Notes: a model not told the origin generated them from the letters alone. Positions 1 through 9,628 are shown, numbered from the stretch's first letter. The stretch: DNA of 40,817 nucleotides from Metasolibacillus meyeri (GCF_003049505.1 NZ_PYWN01000030.1:1-40817), one strand, 5' to 3'. Made by a program: numbers and translations.

Positions 1-2
1 GG

Positions 3-60
3 GGACTTCTGTATCTGCCGCTTCGCTTTCGCGCAGAAAACATTGCTGAATCAAATTAAA
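3..60. repeat. dispersed intergenic repeat, short copy
   Basis: This stretch matches a second copy at 15578-15663. Both share GGACTTCT, then TATCTG, CCGCTTCGCT, CAGAAAA, and a final CATTG-TGAAT-AA-TTAAA. The copy here lacks a 6-bp CACCTG unit and a block of about 22 bp present in the longer copy. It directly abuts the purA stop codon. No open frame is seen. It looks like a member of a small dispersed non-coding repeat family; its function is unknown. Confidence 0.6.
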
Positions 61-61
61 T

Positions 62-1348
62 TTATTCCCAAATATTCGCTACAATATTTGTTTGCTCACG
101 TGCTGGACCTACAGAAAATGTCATTAGATTAATACCTGTTAATTCAAGAATGCGATCGATATAGCGGCGAGCGTTTTCTGGTAGTTCCTCTAATGTACGC
201 ACAGCTGTAATATCTTCTGGCCAACCAGGTAATTCCTCATAGATTGGTTTACATTGTTCAATGATATGCAGATTAGCTGGATACTCTGTGATAATTTCGC
301 CATTATAATCATAGGCCGTACAGATTTTCACTGTTTCTAAGCCAGATAATACGTCGATTGAATTTAAAGCTAAGTCTGTAATACCACTCACACGACGAGA
401 GTGACGTACAACTACTGAGTCAAACCAGCCAACACGACGTGGACGACCTGTTGTTGTACCATATTCACGACCAACATCACGAATGCGCTGACCAATTTCA
501 TCATGTAGCTCTGTTGGGAAAGGACCATCACCAACGCGAGAAGTATAAGCTTTACATACACCTACAACACGTGATACATAGTTAGGACCTACACCAGCGC
601 CAATTGCTACACCGCCTGCAACTGGGTTTGATGATGTAACATATGGATATGTACCTTGGTCAATGTCGAGCATAACCCCTTGCGCACCTTCAAATAATAC
701 TTTGCCACCTTCATCTAACACGTCATTTAAAATTTTCGATGTATCTGTTACATATTGTGCTAACTCTTGGCCATACGCATAATACGCCTCAAAAATATCA
801 TCAAAGTTTACACCATCTACTTCATAAAACTTCTCAAACAAGCGATTTTTCAAGGCAATATTGTCACGTAGCTTTTGTTCGAAAATTTCCTTATCCAATA
901 AATCGGCCATACGAATACCGATACGTGCAACCTTGTCTTGATAGCAAGGCCCGATTCCTTTAGCAGTTGTACCAATTTTTTGATCTCCGCGACTTTCTTC
1001 TTCTACAATATCTTGATGGATATGGTACGGTAAAATAACATGCGCACGATTCGAAATACGCAAATTAGACGTATCGATTCCACGTGCCTGTAAACCTTGT
1101 AATTCCGTTACAAGCGATTTAGGATTGACAACTAATCCATTACCAATAACTGATGTTTTTTCCTTATAAAATATACCTGAAGGAATTAAATGTAGCTTGT
1201 ATGTTTCGCCTGCAATTTTTATTGTATGCCCTGCATTATCTCCACCTGCAAAGCGTGCAATAATATCCGCCTGCTTCGATAAAAAATCGGTAATTTTACC
1301 TTTTCCTTCGTCTCCCCACTGTGTTCCCACAACTACTACTGATGTCAT
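62..1348 (-). CDS. purA: adenylosuccinate synthetase
   Basis: PurA joins IMP and aspartate using GTP to make adenylosuccinate, the first committed step from IMP to AMP, in the cytoplasm. The 428-residue protein has the family's GTP/IMP loop GDEGKGK at about residues 12-18, the GTTAKGIGP segment near 130 and the C-terminal GTTTGRPRR motif. The open frame extends eight codons further upstream, but ATG at 1346-1348 is preceded at good spacing by GGAGGTG, and the protein then starts [15 protein letters not shown] as is usual for the family. The gene follows dnaB in the same direction but has its own promoter and a likely PurR operator in the intervening gap, so it is probably a separate, purine-regulated unit. 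Full length, nothing broken. Confidence 0.97.
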   Translation of the reverse strand: MTSVVVVGTQWGDEGKGKITDFLSKQADIIARFAGGDNAGHTIKIAGETYKLHLIPSGIFYKEKTSVIGNGLVVNPKSLVTELQGLQARGIDTSNLRISNRAHVILPYHIHQDIVEEESRGDQKIGTTAKGIGPCYQDKVARIGIRMADLLDKEIFEQKLRDNIALKNRLFEKFYEVDGVNFDDIFEAYYAYGQELAQYVTDTSKILNDVLDEGGKVLFEGAQGVMLDIDQGTYPYVTSSNPVAGGVAIGAGVGPNYVSRVVGVCKAYTSRVGDGPFPTELHDEIGQRIRDVGREYGTTTGRPRRVGWFDSVVVRHSRRVSGITDLALNSIDVLSGLETVKICTAYDYNGEIITEYPANLHIIEQCKPIYEELPGWPEDITAVRTLEELPENARRYIDRILELTGINLMTFSVGPAREQTNIVANIWE

Positions 1349-1402
1349 GTTACGAGCACCTCCGTTAGACACTTACTTGCGTCCCTTATTATAAGCAGAA
1401 TA

Positions 1403-1432
1403 ATTGTAGCAGTGTTTGCTAGTTAATGTCAA
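1403..1432 (-). promoter_or_regulatory. purA promoter (sigma-A type)
   Basis: On the minus strand a perfect -35 TTGACA (1427-1432) is followed after 18 bp by -10 TACAAT (1403-1408). Transcription would start roughly 45 bp before the purA ATG, upstream of the GGAGGTG ribosome site. A 17/18-bp spacer and near-consensus hexamers make this one of the clearest promoters in the window. Confidence 0.75.
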
Positions 1433-1436
1433 ACAA

Positions 1437-1481
1437 AAACACGAACACTATTACAATATTATACTGTGAATGTTCGCGTTT
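1437..1481 (-). promoter_or_regulatory. probable PurR operator (two PurBoxes)
   Basis: Two inverted CGAAC cores, at 1442-1446 (plus strand CGAAC) and 1472-1476 (plus strand GTTCG), lie about 30 bp apart, centre to centre, immediately upstream of the purA -35 box. Flanks are AT-rich, as in the Bacillus PurBox consensus AWWWCCGAACWWT. In B. subtilis PurR represses purA and the pur operon through such paired boxes. The match here is by inspection: each box departs from consensus at two or three positions. Confidence 0.55.
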
Positions 1482-1502
1482 AGATTCTATTATTTACTAT
1501 TT

Positions 1503-2861
1503 TTAGTATTCTGGTGGTGCTTCATACTGAGACCAGTCTACGTTAAGGAATTTATTGAACTCTTTTTTAAACGCTAATGTCACCGTCCCTGTTGGACCGT
1601 TACGTTGCTTGGCAATAATAATTTCAATCATATTTTTACTTTCAGATTCTCGGTCATAGTAATCATCACGATATAAGAACGCAACAATATCGGCATCTTG
1701 CTCAATCGAACCAGATTCACGCAAGTCACTCATCATTGGGCGTTTATCTTGACGTTGCTCTACACCGCGCGATAGCTGTGATAGTGCAATGACTGGCACT
1801 TTTAATTCACGTGCAAGTCCCTTTAAAGAACGAGATATTTCCGATACTTCTTGTTGACGGTTTTCTCCAGGACGTCCACTACCTTGAATCAACTGTAAGT
1901 AGTCAATTAAAATCATACCGAGTCCATGCTCCTGTGCTAAGCGGCGACATTTCGCTCGAATTTCATTAATACGTACACCTGGTGTATCATCAATAAAAAT
2001 ACCCGAGCTTGAAAGGCTCCCCATCGCCATCGTTAACTTGCCCCAGTCCTCCGCTGACAAAGCGCCTGTACGCAGAGCTTGCGCATCGATATTGCCCTCT
2101 GCACAGAGCATACGCATAACGAGCTGATCTGCACCCATCTCTAATGAGAATATCGCCACATTTTCACGTGCTTGTACAGCGACGCTTTGTGCGACGTTTA
2201 AAGCAAAGGCTGTTTTCCCTACCGATGGACGAGCCGCTACGATGATTAAATCATTGCGCTGGAAGCCAGCTGTAATGTTATCTAAATCACGGAAGCCTGT
2301 TGGAATACCTGTAACATCACCTTGTCTTGATTGTAGCTTCTCGATATTATCAAAAGTATCAACAAGAACATCCTTTACGTGCTTGAAGTCGCCTGCATTT
2401 TTACGGTTGGCCACTTCCATCATTTTTTTCTCGGCTTCAGCTAATAATGCTTCTACCTCGTCTTCGCGTGTATAGCCGTCTTGGACGATTTTCGTTGCAA
2501 CACTGATTAAACGACGTAATAATGCCTTCTCTTCTACAATTTTTGCATAATGCGCAATATTAGCAGCGGTTGGTACAGCGTTTGCTAGCTCAGAAATATA
2601 CGATAGACCACCGACATCCTCTAGCTCTTTTTTTACGGAAAGCTCTTCTGTAACAGTAACGACATCAATCGCTTTTCCTTGGTCGCTTAATGTCAGCAGC
2701 GTTTGGAAAATAATTTGATGTGCACGACGATAAAAATCTTCCGGTATTAAAATTTCGGATGCTGTAATCAGTGCCTGTGGCTCAAGAAATATCGCACCAA
2801 TAACCGATTGCTCTGCTTCATGATTATGCGGTGGCACACGGTCTATCATAGATTCACTCAT
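1503..2861 (-). CDS. dnaB: replicative DNA helicase
   Basis: This is the hexameric helicase that unwinds DNA ahead of the replication fork (called DnaC in B. subtilis). The 452 residues show an N-terminal helical domain (about 1-150) that contacts primase, and a RecA-type motor domain. The motor carries the Walker A loop ARPSVGKT near residues 210-217, the LIDYLQLI strand and the QLSRGVEQR segment. No intein interrupts the Walker A loop, a common insertion place in this family. The start MSESMIDRVPPHNHEAEQS is natural, with AAGGAG overlapping the rplI stop, which shows translational coupling. It is the last gene of the yybS-gdpP-rplI-dnaB run before the purA promoter. Confidence 0.97.
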   Translation of the reverse strand: MSESMIDRVPPHNHEAEQSVIGAIFLEPQALITASEILIPEDFYRRAHQIIFQTLLTLSDQGKAIDVVTVTEELSVKKELEDVGGLSYISELANAVPTAANIAHYAKIVEEKALLRRLISVATKIVQDGYTREDEVEALLAEAEKKMMEVANRKNAGDFKHVKDVLVDTFDNIEKLQSRQGDVTGIPTGFRDLDNITAGFQRNDLIIVAARPSVGKTAFALNVAQSVAVQARENVAIFSLEMGADQLVMRMLCAEGNIDAQALRTGALSAEDWGKLTMAMGSLSSSGIFIDDTPGVRINEIRAKCRRLAQEHGLGMILIDYLQLIQGSGRPGENRQQEVSEISRSLKGLARELKVPVIALSQLSRGVEQRQDKRPMMSDLRESGSIEQDADIVAFLYRDDYYDRESESKNMIEIIIAKQRNGPTGTVTLAFKKEFNKFLNVDWSQYEAPPEY

Positions 2862-2874
2862 CTATATGCTCTCC

Positions 2875-3321
2875 TTATTCAGCAATAACATGTACTTTTA
2901 ATGTAGCCTTTACTTCTTGGTGAAGCTTAGTTGGCACATTCGTATAACCTAAAGAACGGATACCGTCGTTACACTCCATTTTGCGTTTATCAATTTTAAT
3001 ACCATGTGTTTTTTGTAATTCATCTGCAATTTGCTTTGTTGATACAGAGCCAAATAAGCGGCCGCCTTCTCCTGATTTTGCTTTAATGACAACTTCCAAT
3101 GCCTCAATTTTGTCTTTTAAATCCTTTGCAGCTTGCAGCTCAGCAGCCGCATTTTTTTCCTCTAATTTCTTTTGACCGTCTAATTGGCTTAATGCTTGAT
3201 TATTAGCCTCTACTGCATAACCATTTTTAATTAGAAAGTTTTGTGCGTAACCATCCGCCACATTTTTAATTTCACCTTTTTTACCTTTTCCTTTTACATC
3301 CTTTAAAAATACAACTTTCAT
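2875..3321 (-). CDS. rplI: 50S ribosomal protein L9
   Basis: L9 is a two-domain protein of the large ribosomal subunit that helps maintain reading fidelity. The 148 residues match the usual length. The N-terminal RNA-binding domain begins [21 protein letters not shown], followed by the long lysine/glutamate-rich connecting helix (about 42-75) and the C-terminal domain with the [12 protein letters not shown] loop. The ATG shares one base with the gdpP stop codon, and the dnaB gene starts 13 bp downstream, so these genes are co-transcribed and translationally linked. Confidence 0.97.
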   Translation of the reverse strand: MKVVFLKDVKGKGKKGEIKNVADGYAQNFLIKNGYAVEANNQALSQLDGQKKLEEKNAAAELQAAKDLKDKIEALEVVIKAKSGEGGRLFGSVSTKQIADELQKTHGIKIDKRKMECNDGIRSLGYTNVPTKLHQEVKATLKVHVIAE

Positions 3322-5291
3322 TATTCATTACTCCCTTCAACTACTTCTGTAATCGCATCGATTAAATATTTTTTTGCTTCATCTATCGAATGTGCCTCTA
3401 TTTGTGTAGCTGCATTCGTTAAGTGTCCACCACCACCGAGTTTTTCCATAACGAGTTGGACATTCGTTTCACCTAAAGACCTCGCACTAATACCGATTAA
3501 ACCATCTGCTCGATGTGCAATAACAAACGAGGCGGATACATCCTTCATCGTTAATAAAATATCCGCTGTTTGAGCGATGATAACTGAATCATAGACACGT
3601 CCATCTTCTCCATGAGCAATCGCGATTCCTGGAAAAGCGAACTTCACCGTTTGCACGATTTTCGAACGCTCAATATACGTGTCGACATCCTCTTTTAATA
3701 GCTGCTGGACTAATATTGTATCCGCACCATGTGTTCTCAAGTAAGAGGCAGCCTCAAACGTACGGGCACCCGTTCGCAGTGTAAAGCTTTTCGTATCAAC
3801 AATAATACCTGATAGTAATGCTGTAGCCTCTAACGGTGTAATTTTTTCGTTTTTCGGCTGGTATTCCAGCAATTCTGTTACAAGTTCGGCAGTTGACGAT
3901 GCATATGGCTCCATGTAAACAAGCGTCGGGTTCACTACAAATTCCTCGCCACGACGATGATGGTCAATGATGACGACTTTATCTACTTTATTGAATAAAC
4001 GCTCATCAATCGTAAGGCTTGGCTTATGCGTATCCACAATGATTAATAAGGATTTCGATGTCATTTTTGCCAATGCTTCCTCTGGGGAAATGAAGCGTTG
4101 ATAAAAATCCGATTTATCTTCAATTTCCGCCATAAGTCGTTGTACACTACCATGTAAATCTTCAAAATCTACAATGATATAGCCATCAACTTTATTCATT
4201 TGTGCCATTTTCCGTACACCGATTGCTGCACCAATGGCATCCATATCAGGCCGCTTATGCCCCATAACAAATACTTGATCGCTTTCTTGAATTAAATCTC
4301 TTAACGCATGTGAAATAACACGTGCTCTTACGCGTGTACGCTTTTCAACAGGGTTTGTTTTCCCCCCATAAAAACGTAATTTCCCACTTGGCTGCTTAAT
4401 CGCTACTTGGTCGCCACCACGCCCTAGCACTAAGTCTAAGCTAGATTGAGCCAGCTCTCCTAGCTCGACGAGTGATGATGAGCCTGCCCCAACGCCAATA
4501 CTCAAGGTTAACGACATATTTTTTTGTAAAGTGCGCTCTCGAATCATATCTAAAATCTCAAATTTCTTTACTTCTAACTCAGCTAAAATCGATTCATTTA
4601 ACACAGCTAAAAAGCGATCCGAGGATATACGCTTCACATAAATACCGTAGCATGCTGCCCACTCATTGACAATAGATGTGACCATCGTATTCGTTAAACT
4701 GCGTGTTTGATCATCCATTGCCTGTGTTAGTTCATCGTAGTTATCAATAAATAACACTGCCAAGACTGTACGGTCAGCAAAATATTGTGTTTCGATTTCT
4801 ACTTGCTCTGTCACATCGAAGAAATATAATAGCTTTTCTGTTTCTTTATAATATGTTCGATATTTACGTTCACCAATCGTTACCGTTAGCTCTCGCTTTT
4901 CTTCTGGATGCATAACACTAAATAAATCCTCAGAAATAGTAAATAATTCTTCTCCGATTAGTGATTCGGTATCTAAAATATTCAGCATAAAAGGATTTGC
5001 CCATTCAATATGATAATCATTGTTAATGAGTATAATCCCTATTGACAATTCCAAAAAGGCTTCTTCTCCGACTTTTTTCATCCGAAAGGAAAGCTTTTCA
5101 ATATGCTTTTCTGTTTCAATATACGCTGCCTTTTCGATTTTCCAGACATAAAATAACCCACCAAGCGCTGCTAGTGTATAGCCAATGGCAAGCCATATAT
5201 TCCATAAAAATAAGAAAATAGCTGCCACTAGCACTAACAGAGATATAAGAAAAAGTGGATAGCGAATTACACGCTTTCTAAACATATCCAT
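3321..5291 (-). CDS. gdpP: cyclic-di-AMP phosphodiesterase GdpP
   Basis: GdpP (YybT) is a membrane-anchored enzyme that hydrolyses the second messenger c-di-AMP and so affects potassium and osmotic balance, cell-wall stress and beta-lactam tolerance. The 656-residue protein has two N-terminal membrane helices (about 10-50), a degenerate PAS domain (about 80-150), a degenerate GGDEF domain (about 170-305, with no GGDEF signature), and a DHH-DHHA1 catalytic half. Visible catalytic motifs are [11 protein letters not shown] near 343-353, VDTHKPS near 420, IIDHHRRG near 440, and [10 protein letters not shown] near 615. Length and domain order are typical of Bacillales. It lies 15 bp after yybS and overlaps rplI by one base. 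Confidence 0.95.
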   Translation of the reverse strand: MDMFRKRVIRYPLFLISLLVLVAAIFLFLWNIWLAIGYTLAALGGLFYVWKIEKAAYIETEKHIEKLSFRMKKVGEEAFLELSIGIILINNDYHIEWANPFMLNILDTESLIGEELFTISEDLFSVMHPEEKRELTVTIGERKYRTYYKETEKLLYFFDVTEQVEIETQYFADRTVLAVLFIDNYDELTQAMDDQTRSLTNTMVTSIVNEWAACYGIYVKRISSDRFLAVLNESILAELEVKKFEILDMIRERTLQKNMSLTLSIGVGAGSSSLVELGELAQSSLDLVLGRGGDQVAIKQPSGKLRFYGGKTNPVEKRTRVRARVISHALRDLIQESDQVFVMGHKRPDMDAIGAAIGVRKMAQMNKVDGYIIVDFEDLHGSVQRLMAEIEDKSDFYQRFISPEEALAKMTSKSLLIIVDTHKPSLTIDERLFNKVDKVVIIDHHRRGEEFVVNPTLVYMEPYASSTAELVTELLEYQPKNEKITPLEATALLSGIIVDTKSFTLRTGARTFEAASYLRTHGADTILVQQLLKEDVDTYIERSKIVQTVKFAFPGIAIAHGEDGRVYDSVIIAQTADILLTMKDVSASFVIAHRADGLIGISARSLGETNVQLVMEKLGGGGHLTNAATQIEAHSIDEAKKYLIDAITEVVEGSNE

Positions 5292-5306
5292 AGTATGAAC
5301 AGCTCC

Positions 5307-6251
5307 TTATTTTTTATGGATTTTATCCTTCACATACTCACGTAAATTAAAGCCTAAGTCGATAATACCAAGCAAAATAATAAATGAGTAAAGCGGGATT
5401 GCAATAATCACAATTAAACCTTTTAAAAAACCCGGTGATTTATATTCATCCAATAAGAAAAAGATAAAGGATAAACCTTGTAATGTGAGTAGTAACCATA
5501 ATATGAGTGATGCATTAAGCGTGGCTACATATAAAAGGGAACCTATTTCTGGCTGAACAAATAAGCTAATCGAAAGCGCAATTAAATAATACCAAAGCAC
5601 CGCTCTAGGTAAGCGCATCTGTTTAAATGGCGCAAATTTCGGTGCATCGATTTTGAAACGCTTTAACAATGGTAAGTTAATTGAAATTAATACAAACGCT
5701 AAAAGAAAGGCAGCTATGATAATTGTAGATGGTAATGCTGCCTCCATTAATCGGAATGCTTCATCTATGCTTTCTCTTGTGACAGGTCGTTGCAACGGAA
5801 ACTGTTCCGCCATTTTAATCGATTGCTCATAACTTGTTTTAGCGATTTCCTGACTAATCTTCACAAAATCTAAATTTAAAAATTTGATGAGCGCTATATA
5901 CAAAATCGAAAAGGTAAATAACAATGCTAAACCTGTCGACATGAGCAAATAGATTTTACTTTTCTTATTGCGTATTGCGTCACCTATAACTAAACCTGCT
6001 ACTGCAAATACTATCGCTGTCAGTAACATAATAATACCACCATAGATAAATGTAACACTGCTTGCAATGATCGCAACAACAATAGCATTAGCTCGATCAT
6101 ACGTTGCTGCAAGCCACGCAATCGGTAATAGTGCAAATCCCATTGCCACTATACTTACAAGCGGTACATAAAAAGCGATAAGCATAATAATTGTAAATAG
6201 AACTATTACCACACTGCTGTGTACTAATTTTCTTGTTTGATTATTGGGCAT
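5307..6251 (-). CDS. yybS: DUF2232 multi-pass membrane protein YybS
   Basis: This is a very hydrophobic 314-residue protein with about eight apparent membrane segments, starting with two helices at roughly 13-55 and including LIAFYVPLVSIVAMGFALL, a central soluble stretch (about 120-170) and a basic tail REYVKDKIHKK. It matches the YybS/DUF2232 family in length and in position directly upstream of gdpP, as in B. subtilis. Some relatives are remotely like the S components of ECF transporters, but no substrate can be inferred. AAGGAAGG precedes the ATG. It is the first gene of the yybS-gdpP-rplI-dnaB operon. Molecular function unknown. Confidence 0.88.
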   Translation of the reverse strand: MPNNQTRKLVHSSVVIVLFTIIMLIAFYVPLVSIVAMGFALLPIAWLAATYDRANAIVVAIIASSVTFIYGGIIMLLTAIVFAVAGLVIGDAIRNKKSKIYLLMSTGLALLFTFSILYIALIKFLNLDFVKISQEIAKTSYEQSIKMAEQFPLQRPVTRESIDEAFRLMEAALPSTIIIAAFLLAFVLISINLPLLKRFKIDAPKFAPFKQMRLPRAVLWYYLIALSISLFVQPEIGSLLYVATLNASLILWLLLTLQGLSFIFFLLDEYKSPGFLKGLIVIIAIPLYSFIILLGIIDLGFNLREYVKDKIHKK

Positions 6252-6325
6252 GAAGAACCTTCCTTTTATCTTTTAAAACTTTGTCAATATGTAAGTCAAA
6301 ACGCTACTTACTTTCTCATTATTCT

Positions 6326-6334
6326 ATTGTATCA
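6326..6334 (-). promoter_or_regulatory. possible yybS operon promoter (extended -10)
   Basis: On the minus strand TGATACAAT gives an extended -10 (TGn before TACAAT, hexamer at 6326-6331) about 75 bp upstream of the yybS ATG. The -35 at the proper distance (TTTGTT) is poor, so this is a tentative call based mainly on the extended -10. Confidence 0.35.
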
Positions 6335-6335
6335 T

Positions 6336-6750
6336 TTTTTTATGCTACAAACAAAGTTCGAAAGCGAACAGGTGATTGGGTTAAAGGAGAGAATTGATGG
6401 AATATTACGATTTCCATGCACTAAATAGAAATGTGAAATTCAATGATTAGAAATAGGAAAATTGTTGATTCTTTCAGTGTTTTGCTGGTTGGTGTGAAGC
6501 AATAAGAAAACCTATTTGAACTCATCTAGGAAATTTTGTACAAAATCAAAAGTATGTCAGCTACCGTTATAATTAAGGTAGGTTAACAATTCACTAGTAC
6601 AATTGGGTTTGTTCGTAAACCGATAACCTAACATAAGGCACAATTAATTTTCAAATCAATTGTGCCTTGGTGTAACTGTGTTCAGATTTTATCTTGGTTC
6701 AGTAAGTTTTTAGACACCCTCTGAACTGAGCAAAAATAGGCATTCATCCC
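6336..6750. other. non-coding gap with stacked inverted repeats
   Basis: No convincing gene is present. Three inverted repeats lie in a row: CTACC/GGTAG at 6561-6581, GGTTT/AAACC at 6606-6621, and the strongest, AAGGCACAATT (6635-6645) with AATTGTGCCTT (6658-6668). The last could end the leftward metallophosphatase transcript, but it lacks a clear T run. A 17-codon frame starts at ATG 6397 (MEYYDFHALNRNVKFND) behind AAAGGAG; it may be a gene remnant or chance. Confidence 0.5.
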
Positions 6751-8325
6751 CTACCTACTGAGGAAGGAGTCTTCTGCTGAATCAGGATAAATCAGATGCA
6801 TATTCGTCATCGTTTTCGCTTCCACCGTGCCGTGCTTTGTGAAATAGTCCGCAAGTAGCTCTGTCATATCCGTTTGGATGTCTTTGACAACTGGGCACGT
6901 TTTAAAATAATCAAAATTTCCTGCTCCTGTCGCTCGGTAACTATTCATAACAACATGATAGTGTTGGCTCAATTGCAATGGCTGACCTTGGAAAATCACA
7001 GAAACAACACGCTGACCAGCAGGCTGTGTTAAATCAATTGTGTAGTCGATACCGCTCCACAGATCATAATTATAGGGCTGCTCCTTAGGATATTTAAATG
7101 CTTCACTAATAGCAGGCTTGCCATTTTCCATCGTAAAATAGGTAGCGGATTGCTCTAATGCCGCGACAATATGCCTGCCTTCAATCGACAAAACCTTTAA
7201 TGTATTTGGATAAATATAGTTTGTGACAATATCGCGCATCGTCACATCGTTTTGAAAGCCTGCGCATGTATCATTAAAAATCGAGGCGCAAGAAATCGAG
7301 GCACTCGTTACTTCCATTTGCACCCGATTAACCAATTCCACGTAAGAATGTCCCTTGAGACGCGCTTCAAATGTGTCGTGGATAACTAAATCCCCTGTGA
7401 TTTTACCAATGCGCTGATCTAACCATTTCTCCGTTTTTTCATATAGAGGGGTAATGATATTTTGAACCTCTACATTCAATGGAATCGTCTCATCTAAATA
7501 AATTAGGCTAGGTGATGTGTGTTGTAAAATGCCTTCATCATTGAATAGCAGCTCCACTTTTCCAAGGCAAATCCCTTTCGTTCCTGGTTGTACAACGGCT
7601 TTACCAAATAAATGTAATGCTAGCTCCCTGTGCTGATGGCCAGTAATGACAACATCTACTCCTTCTAGTTCTTGACAAAGCTGATAGCCGATATTTTCTC
7701 GTGATTCCTCTAAGCGTGCACCTGTCTGTACATCTGCTTCAAAGCCACCATGATATGCGACAATCATTACGTCTATTGCGAATTTTTCACGTAGATTGGC
7801 TATCTCCTGTTGAGCCGATGTAAAAGCATCCTCAAAAATAAGCCCTGCAATATGGGCTGGTTCCTCCCAATAAGGCACAAACTGTGTCGTAATCCCAACA
7901 ACAGCAACCTTTACCCCTTCAATCTCCTTAATCATAGAAGGCTGTGTAAAGTAATGCCCTTTCTCATCTTTAATATTTGCTGCAAGCCATGGAAATTGTG
8001 ATTGTTCGACGATGGTCTTAACCGTATGTAAACCATAATTAAATTCATGATTACCAAAAATTGCGGCATCATATTGCATTGCATTTGCTACTTGTATCAT
8101 TTGGTTATGACCATGTGGTTCAACTTTTTGTTCATAATAAGTCATTGGACTGCCTTGTATAAAATCACCATTATCGATTAGCAATACTGCATTATGCTTA
8201 CGCTCCTCCTCGATAATGGTCATAAGCTTACCTAGCCCCATTGGCAACACTGACTTGCTTGAAAAGTCTGTCGGCATCACATAGCCATGAATATCACTCG
8301 TCACCAAAACAGAAATCTTTTTCAT
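6751..8325 (-). CDS. cytoplasmic 5'-nucleotidase / cyclic phosphodiesterase family metallophosphatase
   Basis: The protein belongs to the UshA/CpdB-like family that removes phosphate from nucleotides or opens 2',3'-cyclic nucleotides with a two-metal centre. In 524 residues the N-terminal calcineurin-type domain (about 1-260) shows all metal motifs: TSDIHG (residues 9-14), DNGDFIQGSP near 51, GNHEFNYG near 96, AYHGGFEAD near 190 and GHQHRE near 230. The C-terminal 5'-nucleotidase domain (about 300-500) carries the substrate loop region around YRATGAGNFDYF. There is no signal peptide or sortase motif, so it should act in the cytoplasm, like B. subtilis YunD rather than the secreted YfkN. The gene is divergent from phnD and shares its upstream region, which suggests it processes imported organophosphates. 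Exact substrate unknown. Confidence 0.85.
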   Translation of the reverse strand: MKKISVLVTSDIHGYVMPTDFSSKSVLPMGLGKLMTIIEEERKHNAVLLIDNGDFIQGSPMTYYEQKVEPHGHNQMIQVANAMQYDAAIFGNHEFNYGLHTVKTIVEQSQFPWLAANIKDEKGHYFTQPSMIKEIEGVKVAVVGITTQFVPYWEEPAHIAGLIFEDAFTSAQQEIANLREKFAIDVMIVAYHGGFEADVQTGARLEESRENIGYQLCQELEGVDVVITGHQHRELALHLFGKAVVQPGTKGICLGKVELLFNDEGILQHTSPSLIYLDETIPLNVEVQNIITPLYEKTEKWLDQRIGKITGDLVIHDTFEARLKGHSYVELVNRVQMEVTSASISCASIFNDTCAGFQNDVTMRDIVTNYIYPNTLKVLSIEGRHIVAALEQSATYFTMENGKPAISEAFKYPKEQPYNYDLWSGIDYTIDLTQPAGQRVVSVIFQGQPLQLSQHYHVVMNSYRATGAGNFDYFKTCPVVKDIQTDMTELLADYFTKHGTVEAKTMTNMHLIYPDSAEDSFLSR

Positions 8326-8383
8326 ACAAACACCTCATTTCTTAATTAGCTACATTTTAATCTTTTCTTCCACTTTTTGAAAA

Positions 8384-8434
8384 TTTAAATCTTTGTAATT
8401 CCTTAATATCTCATTTACATTCATCTTTTATAAT
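8384..8434 (+). promoter_or_regulatory. phnD promoter with possible Pho-box-like repeats
   Basis: A perfect -10 TATAAT (8429-8434) has no good -35. Instead, AT-rich hexamers resembling the PhoP-box unit TT(A/T/C)ACA occur at 9-11 bp steps upstream: TTTAAA (8384), TTGTAA (8393), TTAATA (8403) and TTTACA (8414). The last lies 9 bp before the -10. This is the layout expected for a PhoP-activated promoter, but only the last repeat is close to consensus, so the reading is tentative. Confidence 0.35.
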
Positions 8435-8466
8435 CGAGTAGCACATTAATTTTAGGAGGAAAATTT

Positions 8467-9561
8467 ATGAAAAAAATGTTTTGGTTGGTATGTATACTTG
8501 CAATCAGTATGATACTTGTTGCTTGTAATGGCAATGAGGAGGATGGATCATCTACAACAGATGATGCTAATACAAATGCTTCTACAACAGATAATACACA
8601 GGCAACAGAAGAAACTGCAAAAAAATTAGAAAAACTATCAATTGCCTTCGTACCATCACGTGACCCACAGGAAATTATTACTGCTACGGAGCCATTAAAA
8701 GAATTGTTAACAGCAGAGCTTGCTACATTAGGCTATGACGTTGATAAGGTTGACATTACGGTAGGTACAAATTATGAAGCTGTCGGGGAAGCATTATCTG
8801 CAGGTACAACAGATATTGGCTTAATTCCTGGTGGTACATATGTGCTTTATGATGATGGCGCTGAAGTCATTTTAACTGCAACGCGTTCTGGCTTAAACAA
8901 TAATTCAGATGATCCAACAGAATGGAATAAAAATAAGCCAACAACAGCAACAGCCGATCAAGCAACATCTTATCGTGCATTATTAATAGCTGGCCCATCA
9001 GCTAAAGGACGAGAGCTTGCTACTAAAGTCAACAATGGCGAGGACTTAACATTTGAGGACTTAAATGATGCAAACTGGAATGTCATGTCTTCCTCATCAC
9101 CTGCTGGCTATATTTATCCAGCACTATGGCTAAATGAAAAGTTTGAAAAAACAATTACAGATTTATCTAAAGTCGTACAAGCAGATTCTTATGGGAATGC
9201 CTTTGCTCGTCTAGCTGCTGGTCAAACAGATGTACTTGTCACATATGCAGATGCTCGTCGTGATTTCGAAGGTGTATGGACAACGGATCTTGAACGTTCT
9301 GCAAGCATTTGGGATGAAACAGATGTGCTTGGTGTTATGCCAGCAATTTATAACGATACGATTAGCGTAAGTAAACATTCCAAAATTATGGATGACAACT
9401 TAAAAGCTGCGCTACAACAGGCCTTTATTAATATTGCTAACTCAGATGCTGGCAAAGAAGTTATCGCGATTTACAGTCATGAAGGCTATCAAATCGCCAA
9501 AGATTCAGACTATGATAATGAACGCAAAGCACAGCAATTAGTCCAACAATTAAGCAATTAA
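8467..9561 (+). CDS. phnD: phosphonate/phosphite-type ABC transporter substrate-binding lipoprotein
   Basis: This is the extracellular receptor of a PhnDCE importer that captures phosphonates, phosphite or a related phosphorus compound. The 364-residue product starts with a lipoprotein signal (MKKMFWLVCILAISMILVAC; acylated Cys20 in lipobox LVAC), followed by an acidic Ser/Thr/Asn linker to about residue 50 and a PhnD-family type II binding domain. Family features include AFVPSRDPQEI near 60, ALSAGTTDIGLIPGGTYVL and SSSSPAGYIYPALWL. GGAGGA precedes the ATG. It leads the phnD-C-E1-E2 operon. A strong hairpin after the stop may raise its expression relative to the membrane parts. The ligand cannot be told from sequence. 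Confidence 0.9.
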   Translation: MKKMFWLVCILAISMILVACNGNEEDGSSTTDDANTNASTTDNTQATEETAKKLEKLSIAFVPSRDPQEIITATEPLKELLTAELATLGYDVDKVDITVGTNYEAVGEALSAGTTDIGLIPGGTYVLYDDGAEVILTATRSGLNNNSDDPTEWNKNKPTTATADQATSYRALLIAGPSAKGRELATKVNNGEDLTFEDLNDANWNVMSSSSPAGYIYPALWLNEKFEKTITDLSKVVQADSYGNAFARLAAGQTDVLVTYADARRDFEGVWTTDLERSASIWDETDVLGVMPAIYNDTISVSKHSKIMDDNLKAALQQAFINIANSDAGKEVIAIYSHEGYQIAKDSDYDNERKAQQLVQQLSN

Positions 9562-9576
9562 TGCTGTCACAATAGC

Positions 9577-9606
9577 AGGGAACATACTAGTATGTTCCCT
9601 ATTTTT
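9577..9606 (+). terminator. intra-operon palindromic terminator/attenuator after phnD
   Basis: A perfect 24-bp palindrome (AGGGAACATACT followed by its reverse complement, 9577-9600) is followed by a T run in ATTTTTAT. It lies 15 bp after the phnD stop and before phnC. This placement is typical of partial terminators that keep binding-protein mRNA more abundant than mRNA for the ATPase and permeases. Confidence 0.8.
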
Positions 9607-9628
9607 ATCTAAAGGTAGGTGTAACACA

